DNA of 64,000 bases, taken from the NCBI RefSeq assembly GCF_014748335.1, contig NZ_JAAVIY010000001.1, positions 124,001 through 188,000 on the forward strand, in the 5' to 3' direction. The DNA is from Flavobacterium selenitireducens (GTDB taxonomy: Bacteria > Bacteroidota > Bacteroidia > Flavobacteriales > Flavobacteriaceae). Positions 16,286 to 24,248 of this stretch are shown in pieces. Positions within the stretch are counted from its first letter, which is position 1. The number at the start of each line of letters is the position of its first letter. The translations under genes and the position numbers were made by a program. The notes under the pieces are model-generated. The model did no database searches. It worked only from the letters and a program-made list of their open reading frames with translations, and had not been told where the DNA came from.

Positions 16286-17677
16286 TCAGTTGACACGTTT
16301 GGCAACGACGGAGTTCCCGTTCTGCAACAACATGGCCCCGGCAATTTCGCCCGCCTCGTTCTTTTCGAACTTGATTTGGGCATCGACGATCTTCAGGAAA
16401 AACAATACGTCGCTTTCGGCAAAAATAGGAAAGGCGTCCTGTCCCGGCAGTTGCGTAAAAAGTTGGTTGTCCTTCAAGGAAATGACCATTTCGAAACCTT
16501 TCTGCACTTCATACGAGCCGACGAATTTTTGGAGCTGGTCCAAACCAAGCGCGATTTCCTGTCTTGTTTTGACGCTTTCGAGCGGTTTGCCGTAGAGAAT
16601 GTTCCGGATCGATTTTATAGGGACTTTGACTCCTTCGTGGTTTTGGAGGGCGATGATGGTCTTATCGTGGTCGAGATGTCGATCGATATAGGTCACATAA
16701 CCTGGCCAGCCGCCGCTGTGATTGGCCAGTTTTCCGAAATCCGGATTGTCGTCTACAAAAAATCCCATTCCGTATTTGGTTTTGGAATTGTCGCTCAACG
16801 TGCCCGCCTCGAAAAGTTGCTTCATGCCGTTTTCAGAAAGCAATTTGTTGGTGTACAAAGCGCGGTCCCATTTGAGCAGGTCATTTACAGTGGAGTTCAC
16901 CGTTCCGTCGCCGACAATGCCGTCGAGCCAGACCACGTAATTGTTTTCCGGGGAATCATCGGGAAGGATGTATTTTTTGGCACTTTTCGAATATACGTAC
17001 CCAAAGGCGTAATGCGCTACTTTTCTCGGCTGGAAACGCCTGTTGTAGACAAATGTGTTTTTCATCTGCAACGGCTTGAAAATGCTGGCGGCCAAATAGT
17101 CCCCAAAACTTTTTCCCGAGGTTTTTTCTATGATCGAACCAAGCAATGCATAGCCGGTGTTACTGTATTCGAACTTCGTATTGGGCTTGAAAACGACGGC
17201 CGGCTTGTGTTTGGCGAAAACGGCGATGATGTCTTTGTTGGAGACGATCTTGGTCTTGTCGGATAAACTGTCCATCAAGTTCATGTAGTCGGGCAGGCCA
17301 CCGGTGTGATGCAAGAGGTTCCTGACGGTTATGCCCTTGTAGTGGGAAAGTTCGGGCAGGTACGTTGAAAAATCGTCATCGAGATTCAGTTTGCCTTTTT
17401 CACTGAGTATCATGATTGCCATGGCGGTAAACTGCTTGGAGACCGACGCCAGTTCGAAAATCGAATTCTCGTCGAGCTTTTCGTTTGTGCGTTCATTGGC
17501 AAGCCCGAACGATTTCTTGTAGATCACATTGCCTTTTTCCGCCACGAGGAAATTCCCGTTAATGCTTTTTTCGGCGTACAAAGCGTTGAGCAAGCTGTCA
17601 ATCTTGGCAACCCTGTCCTGGGCGCCGGCAAACTGGGTGAACAGCAAAAGGGCCGTCCAAATTCTGATTGTCTTCAT
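16286..17677 (-). CDS. Secreted serine beta-lactamase-fold hydrolase
   Basis: A 463-residue protein with a signal peptide (about 1-19, ending AGA) and the class C beta-lactamase/DD-peptidase fold: S78-x-x-K81 (ASVSKQFT), a Tyr-x-Asn (EYSNTGYALLG) and a late NHSGGWPGY in place of KTG. Residues about 360-463 form a C-terminal strand-rich domain often found in these serine hydrolases. Probably a periplasmic esterase or peptidase. It is the last gene of the long minus-strand series beginning at 27217; link to aromatic catabolism is not evident. Confidence 0.78.
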   Translation of the reverse strand: MKTIRIWTALLLFTQFAGAQDRVAKIDSLLNALYAEKSINGNFLVAEKGNVIYKKSFGLANERTNEKLDENSIFELASVSKQFTAMAIMILSEKGKLNLDDDFSTYLPELSHYKGITVRNLLHHTGGLPDYMNLMDSLSDKTKIVSNKDIIAVFAKHKPAVVFKPNTKFEYSNTGYALLGSIIEKTSGKSFGDYLAASIFKPLQMKNTFVYNRRFQPRKVAHYAFGYVYSKSAKKYILPDDSPENNYVVWLDGIVGDGTVNSTVNDLLKWDRALYTNKLLSENGMKQLFEAGTLSDNSKTKYGMGFFVDDNPDFGKLANHSGGWPGYVTYIDRHLDHDKTIIALQNHEGVKVPIKSIRNILYGKPLESVKTRQEIALGLDQLQKFVGSYEVQKGFEMVISLKDNQLFTQLPGQDAFPIFAESDVLFFLKIVDAQIKFEKNEAGEIAGAMLLQNGNSVVAKRVN

Positions 17678-17729
17678 GTTTTGTAATGTGGTTTGGTTCG
17701 GGCAATCTACGCGTTTTTTCCCGGATTCT

Positions 17730-19034
17730 TCAGCGTTTGAGCATTCTGAAAACGGGATAGGAAAGGGCCGCTATCATCGCAATGACCAAGGCGCTGCGGT
17801 GATCGCTTAGTGTAAATCCGACGAGCAGCGCCAATGAGATCGCTACCAGGATGATGGCCGTAAACGGATAGCCCCAGGCTTTGAACGGACGAAGGAGATG
17901 CGGTTCGGAAATGCGCAACCTGATCAACGAACAATAGGCTAATCCCCATACGATCACAGACATGAACGTCGCCAGTGCGAACAATACTTCAAATGATCCG
18001 ACCACGACCAGAACGAAGGTAAACGCCGACGAAGCGACCAAAGCCACGATGGGCGTTCCGCCGGAATTGACGCGCGTTCCCGATTTGATGAAAAAACCAT
18101 CGCGGCTCAAGCCATACAAAATCCTCGGCGGGATCATCAGGAATGCATTCAGTATCCCGATGATCGAAAATACAGCGATCACCGTTACGATTTTCGACCC
18201 TTTGTCGCCAAAGACCGTCCGGGCCACATCTGAGGCCGCCAGGGTGGAATCTGCCATTTCAGAGGCGGGAAGTACATGCAGGAAGGCCATGTTGATCAAT
18301 GCGTAGATCACGATTACGATGATGGCGCCCGTATAAAGTGACCTCGGGATGTTTTGGCTCGGATTCTCGTCTTCTTCGGCAAAAAAACAGATTGCGTACC
18401 AGCCGTCGTAAGCGCCCAACACCATCTGCAACGATTTTATGAACCCGATGACAAGTCCGGCTGAGGCCACTTTTGCATCCACTTCGACAGACTCGGCTTT
18501 CACGCCCGAATACAGGAAGCAGGCGGCGATCAATCCGACAAAGAACACTACTTTGATCACGCTCGTGATTTGCTGGACGACGCTGCCATTCTTCACGCCG
18601 CTTGCGTGCAGCAACGTAAAACCAAGCAGAAAGGCGACGGCGACAATCGTCTTTACCGATTGGGTTTCGGGAAAAAGGATGGCGATATACTCACTGATCA
18701 CGATACAAAAAAACGAAGGCGCGATGGCGTTCGTGATATAGTCGAACCATCCGGACAGGAATCCGGCATAATCGCCGAACGCGCGCTTGATGTAATTATA
18801 GGAACCGCCTGCTTTGGGAATCGACGTTGCCAATTCCGCATACGCACCGCAACCGAGCAAAATGTAAAGCCCGCCCAAAAGCCAGCACGATACGATAAGC
18901 CCGCTGCTGTCGAGATGCGTGGCGATCTCTCCGGGCGTTCGCAAAATCCCGACGCCTATCGTCCCACCCACGAAAATCGCGATCCCGAATCCGAGACCGA
19001 GGACTTTCCTAAGTTTGTTGTCTGTCTGGCTCAC
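17730..19034 (-). CDS. APC-family amino acid permease
   Basis: A 434-residue inner-membrane transporter with about 12 hydrophobic segments. The first helix GFGIAIFVGGTIGVGIL contains the unwound GxG region of the APC fold, and PKAGGSYNYIKRAFG is the usual segment after helix 2. The start codon is GTG at 19034, which overlaps the TGA of the decayed gene upstream in a GTGA arrangement. It might import an amino acid or another amine-bearing acid for the neighbouring pathway; the substrate cannot be read from sequence. Confidence 0.82.
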   Translation of the reverse strand: MSQTDNKLRKVLGLGFGIAIFVGGTIGVGILRTPGEIATHLDSSGLIVSCWLLGGLYILLGCGAYAELATSIPKAGGSYNYIKRAFGDYAGFLSGWFDYITNAIAPSFFCIVISEYIAILFPETQSVKTIVAVAFLLGFTLLHASGVKNGSVVQQITSVIKVVFFVGLIAACFLYSGVKAESVEVDAKVASAGLVIGFIKSLQMVLGAYDGWYAICFFAEEDENPSQNIPRSLYTGAIIVIVIYALINMAFLHVLPASEMADSTLAASDVARTVFGDKGSKIVTVIAVFSIIGILNAFLMIPPRILYGLSRDGFFIKSGTRVNSGGTPIVALVASSAFTFVLVVVGSFEVLFALATFMSVIVWGLAYCSLIRLRISEPHLLRPFKAWGYPFTAIILVAISLALLVGFTLSDHRSALVIAMIAALSYPVFRMLKR

Positions 19035-19303
19035 GTTGTATTTATTTGGTGAAGTAAACTTTGCTGATTTCCGTCCTTGATGTGGTAGAACGCAATGACT
19101 TCCACATTTCCGTCTCAGAATTCCACGCTTCCTTTGTCGATCACAATATTTCCATAGGACGATACGCCCGAGGATTCCCTAGTGTTTACGCGTCGGTTCC
19201 CGTGGCGATCACGACGTCCGCATCAGATAACTTCTTAATATTCCGCGACACCGTTTCATTGAGGCGTTTCAATGCAGGCAATCAGCGGAAGTGCGCCTAT
19301 GTA
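19031..19303 (-). pseudogene. Decayed small gene upstream of the permease
   Basis: On the minus strand, one frame reads LKRLNETVSRNIKKLSDADV then VIATGTD before TAA near 19188. A second frame then reads SSYGNIVIDKGSVEF, TGA, DGNVEVIAFYHIKDGNQQ and ends in a TGA that overlaps the permease GTG start. The coherent protein-like text on both sides of a frameshift and a nonsense codon, plus the intact GTGA junction, suggests a recently inactivated gene. The tail is vaguely NTF2/SnoaL-like, but I do not recognise it securely. Confidence 0.45.
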
Positions 19304-20281
19304 TTAACTAGCCTGATTGTCAAAACCATCCACAAACGTGATCTTTTTCGTCGGCGCTATGTTTACCCTCAAATCGAATATGTCGAATCGGTTGTAATGT
19401 CCGAGGATGTCGTGCATTTGCTTGGGTTGTATGCATTTTGACAAGTCGATTTCCGCATACGCTATGCCTTCCACATCAATCAGCGGTTCGCCTATCACCG
19501 CTCCATTCGGTCCTATGAAACCTGAAAACGCCGAGCTTTTGCGCGTCAGCAGCTCCTGCGCGTTGGGGACATTACCCTTCATGGCGTCTATGATTTCCCC
19601 GGAGATCGTCGAACACGAGACGATCGTGAACAATTTCCCTTCAAAAGAATGTGCCGCCGCGCGAATCTTGATCGCCTCGGCCATATCGTAGTCGGGTGGG
19701 GCAACGGGAAGCGAAATGTAGTTGGCGATATGGACCAGCTCTCCCTGCGCCAGCAAAGAGAAACGCGCCAACGTATTCGTGTTTTCGCCGCAGGCAAGCG
19801 TTCCTATCGGGCCGACCTCTGTCTTATAAACTTTTAGGGAAGAGCCGTCGCCGGACGTCCAGGTCAGCTTTTCCGCCCAGGTCGGCACCAGTTTGCGATG
19901 CTTTCCGATAAGGTTGCCCAGATTGTCGATAATCAAATTCGTGTTGTAAATCTCCCCGAAACTCTCGCCCCGCTCATTGATGCCAATGACAACGTGAATG
20001 TCGAACTGTTTTGCCGCATCGTAGATTTTCTGCATGTCCGCACCAAAAACGTCAACGGAATTCCGATACAGTTTTTCATACCAAACGCTGCCCTGAACCG
20101 GCGTCATGATCCAATTCCAGTATGGGTAACCTGAAATAAAAACTTCCGGGAATGCGATGAGTTTTGCCCCGTTTGACGCCGCTTCGGCTATCATTGCGAC
20201 TGCCTTTTCCACGGTTTTTCCTACGTTGAGATAGACAGGAGCGGTTTGTACGGTGGCGGCTTTGAACTTTGGAAAATCCAT
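19304..20281 (-). CDS. Nitrilase
   Basis: A 325-residue carbon-nitrogen hydrolase of the nitrilase branch, which converts nitriles to carboxylic acid plus ammonia. The Glu-Lys-Cys triad is visible: E46 (AFPEVFISGYPYWNW), K130 (GKHRKLVPTWAEK) and C164 (GTLACGENTNTLARF). FPEVFISGYP and the CGENTN motif are those of true nitrilases rather than amidases. In this operon it may feed an aromatic or aliphatic acid into the CoA-ligase route, for example from a hydroxybenzonitrile, but that is inference. Confidence 0.85.
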   Translation of the reverse strand: MDFPKFKAATVQTAPVYLNVGKTVEKAVAMIAEAASNGAKLIAFPEVFISGYPYWNWIMTPVQGSVWYEKLYRNSVDVFGADMQKIYDAAKQFDIHVVIGINERGESFGEIYNTNLIIDNLGNLIGKHRKLVPTWAEKLTWTSGDGSSLKVYKTEVGPIGTLACGENTNTLARFSLLAQGELVHIANYISLPVAPPDYDMAEAIKIRAAAHSFEGKLFTIVSCSTISGEIIDAMKGNVPNAQELLTRKSSAFSGFIGPNGAVIGEPLIDVEGIAYAEIDLSKCIQPKQMHDILGHYNRFDIFDLRVNIAPTKKITFVDGFDNQAS

Positions 20282-20298
20282 TGTGTTGCGTATTTGAA

Positions 20299-20727
20299 TT
20301 AGGAATTTTGGATCAGGAAACCTGAGATTCTTTCACGAGTGTCATCGGTGAACGCGACGGCTTTGATCTGTTCTGATGTTTTGTCAAGACCGACGTTTAC
20401 GAGCGTCACCTCTCCGTCAAGGCAGATGCTGTCGTCGGCCTTCCGGAACTCGAAGCCACAATTTATCGAAGCGCTGCCGAGGTTTTTTACCCAAAGCGCC
20501 TTCGATAGTTCGTCCCCGATGCGCGCCGGCTGCCTGAACTGGACTTTCAAATCGACCGTCGGAATCCCGTTGGTCTGATGTATTTCGGCGAACGGGCGAT
20601 CGAGTTCTTCCCCGAACCAATCCTCGACGAGATCGTTGAGCATTTCGAGGAATCTCGGATAAAATACGATTCCCGCGAAATCCACGTGTTTGAACCGGAC
20701 CGTTTCTTTTTTCTGGAATTTTTTCAT
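20299..20727 (-). CDS. Hotdog acyl-CoA thioesterase, 4-hydroxybenzoyl-CoA type
   Basis: A 142-residue 4HBT-family thioesterase. The catalytic Asp is D16 in the motif HVDFAGIVFYPRF, the form seen in Pseudomonas-type 4-hydroxybenzoyl-CoA thioesterase. ATG at 20727 follows an A-rich leader typical of this phylum; an in-frame ATG at 20745 is possible. In context it probably hydrolyses the 5-hydroxylated aryl-CoA (gentisyl-CoA) to free gentisate for the dioxygenase encoded at 15099-16214. Confidence 0.8.
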   Translation of the reverse strand: MKKFQKKETVRFKHVDFAGIVFYPRFLEMLNDLVEDWFGEELDRPFAEIHQTNGIPTVDLKVQFRQPARIGDELSKALWVKNLGSASINCGFEFRKADDSICLDGEVTLVNVGLDKTSEQIKAVAFTDDTRERISGFLIQNS

Positions 20728-20749
20728 TTTATTTTTGGCAGGCATTTCC

Positions 20750-20874
20750 GGCTTTCCGCTTCAATCTTTTGCCCAACCTCAAAGGTTTTACTCCGCTGCG
20801 CTCCATACGATTCGGTGCGCCTTGGGTTAGAAAACCTTCGAGGTTTCCGCAAAAGGATTTCCGCTGCAATCCGG
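20750..20874. repeat. Dispersed intergenic repeat with long hairpin, copy 2
   Basis: The element begins GGCTTTCCGCTTCAATC and ends GGATTTCCGCTGCAATCC, so two similar words flank it in direct orientation. Inside, the arm 20766-20789 (from CTTTTGCCC to AAAGGTTTT) is complementary to 20831-20855 (from AAAACCTTC to GCAAAAG) over about 22 of 24 positions. It fills the gap between the thioesterase and the flavoprotein gene. Related to 2712-2775. Confidence 0.6.
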
Positions 20875-20905
20875 GCTGCGATTATGTTTTAAGTTCAACT
20901 TTCAT

Positions 20906-22489
20906 TTAAAAACGCTCACTCGAGGCCTTCTTCCAATCGTAAAAGAAACGGTCCGGGACCGTCTCGGCAGCAAGCATGCAACCCGTTTTCAATTCGGGAA
21001 ACAGCTCGGCGAACGTCCGGATGTTGATCTTGTCGATCCTCATGCTCACGACGTCCCGTCCCACTTTGTCCGGATGGTCGATGCCCGCCGAAGCCATCAA
21101 TTCCATAGCCGATTTCACCGTCTCGTGCTGGTAGCGGGAAACGCGGACGCTTTTCAAATCGGGATCGAGCCCCGCCACGAGCTTCGGATCTTGAGTGGCG
21201 ACTCCGGTAGGGCAGGTATTGGCATGACATTGCAGCGCTTGTATGCAACCCAGGGCAAACATCATCCCGCGGGCGGAGTTGCAAAGGTCGGCGCCCATCG
21301 AAAGCGCACGGATGATGTCGAAACCACTGATGATTTTACCGCTGGCAATGATCTTGATCTGGTCCTTGATCCCGAATCCGTTAAGGCAATCGTAGACAAA
21401 TGCCAGGGCGTCGCGCAACGGCATTCCCACATGGTCGGAATATTCGATGGGAGCGGCGCCGGTTCCGCCTTCGCCACCGTCTACGGTAATGAAGTCGAAG
21501 TAGGTTTTGGTCTCGACCATCGCCTTGCAGATTGCAATGAACTCGGACTTGTTGCCGATGCAAATTTTCATCCCCACCGGTTTTCCTCCGGATAAATGCC
21601 GCAGCGTCTTCAAAAAATCGATGAGTTCCAACGGTGTCTTAAACGCCGAGTGTTTCGGAGGGGAAATGATATCGTCTCCTTTCTTGACCAGGCGTATCGC
21701 GGCAATTTCGTCCGTCACTTTTTCCTTCGGAAGGATGCCGCCATGACCCGGTTTGGCGCCCTGTGAAAATTTGATCTCGATCATCTTCACGCTTTCTTTA
21801 TGAGCGCGTTCCGAGAAATGTTCGGGAGAGAAATTGCCATATTCGTCCCGGCAGCTAAAATAGCCTGTTCCCACGTTCCAAACGACGTCGCCACCATTCT
21901 CGAGGTGATAGGGTGAAAGCCCGCCTTCTCCGGTATTGTGGAAAAAACCGCCTAATTTTGCGCCCCTGTTCAGCGCGACGATCGCATTCTTGCTCAGCGA
22001 TCCGTAACTCATCGCACTCACGTTAAAGAGGCTCGCCATATACGGTTTTTCGCATTGGGACGATCCGATCTGCACTTTCGGGTTTTCATCTATGTCCGAA
22101 AACGCGATCGCCTTTATGCTGTGGTTGATCCATTGGTAGCCTTCGTCGTACACGTTGAGCTGCGTCCCGAAAGGTTTGGTGTCGAGCTCTTTCTTGCTGC
22201 GGGCGTAAACCAGGCCGCGCTGCAAGCGGTCAAACGGGCGCCCGTCTATATCGGTCTCCACGAAATACTGCCTGATTTCCGGCCCTATCGATTCCAAAAG
22301 GTAGCGCAACCGCCCGACCAGCGGGAAATTGTGGCGTATGGCGTGCCTGGATTGGTACATGTCGAACAATCCCATGGCGATTAACGGAATGAAGAACACC
22401 AATAGAAAAATGAATTTCCAGTTGATGAATGCCAGTATTGCCGTAAGGGTCAAGGCTGTTACGGAAAAAACAAGGAATACTTTTCTCAT
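20906..22489 (-). CDS. Membrane-anchored FMN-binding glutamate-synthase-like protein
   Basis: A 527-residue protein: two hydrophobic helices at residues about 5-45, then the FMN-binding (beta/alpha)8 domain of glutamate synthase. Visible motifs are MSYGSLSKNAIVALNRGA, GAKPGHGGILPKEKV, TVDGGEGGTGAAP and QCHANTCPTGVATQDP. No glutaminase domain is present, so it is not a complete GltB; related stand-alone proteins are annotated as FMN-binding glutamate synthase family. Its start overlaps the ligase stop by 4 bases, which ties it to the aromatic pathway. The reaction is unknown. Confidence 0.8.
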   Translation of the reverse strand: MRKVFLVFSVTALTLTAILAFINWKFIFLLVFFIPLIAMGLFDMYQSRHAIRHNFPLVGRLRYLLESIGPEIRQYFVETDIDGRPFDRLQRGLVYARSKKELDTKPFGTQLNVYDEGYQWINHSIKAIAFSDIDENPKVQIGSSQCEKPYMASLFNVSAMSYGSLSKNAIVALNRGAKLGGFFHNTGEGGLSPYHLENGGDVVWNVGTGYFSCRDEYGNFSPEHFSERAHKESVKMIEIKFSQGAKPGHGGILPKEKVTDEIAAIRLVKKGDDIISPPKHSAFKTPLELIDFLKTLRHLSGGKPVGMKICIGNKSEFIAICKAMVETKTYFDFITVDGGEGGTGAAPIEYSDHVGMPLRDALAFVYDCLNGFGIKDQIKIIASGKIISGFDIIRALSMGADLCNSARGMMFALGCIQALQCHANTCPTGVATQDPKLVAGLDPDLKSVRVSRYQHETVKSAMELMASAGIDHPDKVGRDVVSMRIDKINIRTFAELFPELKTGCMLAAETVPDRFFYDWKKASSERF

Positions 22490-24090
22490 GCCTGCTTGAG
22501 TTTGAATCGTTGGATTTTACCGGTTTCCGTCTTCGGAAGCTGGTCGATAAAGTTAACGATTCTGGGATACTTATATGGAGCGGCCGCCAGTTTGAACCAT
22601 TCCTGTATATCTTTTGCCTTTTCAGGACCGGCGGTTTCTTTGTCTTTCAACACGATATGGGCACAAACGAGCATGCCGCGTTCTTCATCAGGAAACGACG
22701 TCACGGCACATTCTGAGATATCAGGATGCCCGAGCAACACGCTTTCGACTTCGATAGCCGAAATGTTGTAACCCGAAGAGATGATCATATCGTCTCCACG
22801 CGCCACAAACCAGAAATAGCCGTCGTCGTCCTGTTTGAAAATGTCGCCGGTGATGTTCCATCCGTTTTCGACATATTCGCGTTGCTTGTCCGGAGCGTTC
22901 AGGTATTTGCATCCCGTGATGCCGCGAACAGCAAGACGTCCGGCTTGACCGCTCGGTAAATCATGACCGAGATGATCGACGATTTTTGCTTCATATCCGT
23001 TCACGGCAAGCCCCGTGGCGCCAGGTCTCATGTTTTCCTCCGACGAGGATATGAAAATGTGCAGGATTTCCGTAGAGCCAATGCCGTCGATGATTTTCAA
23101 CCCGGTCGCCTCGAACCAATCTTTCCAGACTTTCAGAGGCAGAGTCTCTCCGGCCGACACGCATTTGCGCAGTGAGGAAATATCGAAATCCTGGACCAAA
23201 GGCGTCAGCACGCGGTAAGCCGTCGGAGCCGTGAATACGATCGTGATCTTGTGCTCGGAAATCGCCTTGAGCAACATATCGGGAGTTGGCTTTTCGATGA
23301 GGAACGTCGACGACCCGTAATAAAACGGGAACACTACCATGCCGCCAAGACCGAACGTAAAGCCCAGTGGCGGGCTACCCGTAAAAATATCGTCCGGCGT
23401 AGGTTGAAGCGAATACTTTGGAAAGGCTTCGCAAATCAGCAGCACATCTTTATGAAAATGAGCGGTCATCTTGGGTTTCCCGGTCGTGCCCGATGTGAAT
23501 CCGATCAGCGAAATGTCGGTTGCGGATGTTTTAAAATTATCGAAGGCCTTAGGTTTGCCTGCCATCAACCGATTGAGTTCCGCCACCTCATTTTCCTCCG
23601 ACCCGAAAGTGTAAATCCTCTTAAGGAACCCGGATTGCACGTGTCGCATTTCTTCCGAAAGCCGGAAATCGCAGAGTACGTGCGAAATTTCGGCGCTGTC
23701 GCACATCACCGTCAGTTCCTTTTGGCGCAAAAGCGGCATGGTAGCCACAACGATTCCCCCGGCTTTGAGAATACCGAACCAACAGGCGACGAACATTGGG
23801 TTGTTCGACGACCTTATCAGCACGCGGTTTCCGGACACGAAATCAACGTCGTCCGTGAGTACGTGCGCAATTTGGTTGGCTTTTTCGAAGAGTTGCCCAA
23901 AGGTCCAGCTGCCGTCAAAAGTCCGGATGGCGATTTTGTCGGCATTTCCTTCGCGTATGTGCCGGTCGAGCAGGTAGTCGACACAGTTCAGCACTTCTGA
24001 AAACTGAAAATCGCCTTGATCTGGCACTATTTCCGGCATCAATTCTTTTGGAGGAAGATGGTTCTGGGCGAAATGATCTTGATAGGACAT
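22486..24090 (-). CDS. Aryl-CoA ligase (salicylate/2-aminobenzoate/benzoate type)
   Basis: A 534-residue ANL-superfamily adenylating enzyme. It has the P-loop FTSGTTGKPK (198-207), the adenylate motif around DGIGSTEILHIF and the C-terminal catalytic lysine K525 in KTETGKIQRF. The segment GGIVVATMPLLRQKEL is characteristic of benzoate and 2-aminobenzoate-CoA ligases. ATG at 24090 gives the normal family length; the frame extends to 24201 without protein-like character. Together with the fused hydroxylase downstream of the operon start it should activate salicylate or anthranilate as the CoA thioester. Confidence 0.87.
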   Translation of the reverse strand: MSYQDHFAQNHLPPKELMPEIVPDQGDFQFSEVLNCVDYLLDRHIREGNADKIAIRTFDGSWTFGQLFEKANQIAHVLTDDVDFVSGNRVLIRSSNNPMFVACWFGILKAGGIVVATMPLLRQKELTVMCDSAEISHVLCDFRLSEEMRHVQSGFLKRIYTFGSEENEVAELNRLMAGKPKAFDNFKTSATDISLIGFTSGTTGKPKMTAHFHKDVLLICEAFPKYSLQPTPDDIFTGSPPLGFTFGLGGMVVFPFYYGSSTFLIEKPTPDMLLKAISEHKITIVFTAPTAYRVLTPLVQDFDISSLRKCVSAGETLPLKVWKDWFEATGLKIIDGIGSTEILHIFISSSEENMRPGATGLAVNGYEAKIVDHLGHDLPSGQAGRLAVRGITGCKYLNAPDKQREYVENGWNITGDIFKQDDDGYFWFVARGDDMIISSGYNISAIEVESVLLGHPDISECAVTSFPDEERGMLVCAHIVLKDKETAGPEKAKDIQEWFKLAAAPYKYPRIVNFIDQLPKTETGKIQRFKLKQA

Positions 24091-24248
24091 TTTGTTATGG
24101 TTCGAATTGGCGAATTGTCGGACGTGTCTCCGACGCTCTTGAATGTTTGGTATAACCTGATGTTTGTCGCGGATTATCTGATTTTGGGCAAATGCGCACA
24201 CTTGCCGGTTACCAACGAATCGGTAAAGTCGGTAATTTGCGATAAACC

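Noticed and set aside
20906..21284. A second minus-strand frame over the glutamate-synthase-like gene
   Set aside because: Shadow of the real gene in another frame, no motif.
23251..24000. A 249-codon plus-strand open frame
   Set aside because: Antisense to the aryl-CoA ligase, low-complexity His/Arg-rich text.
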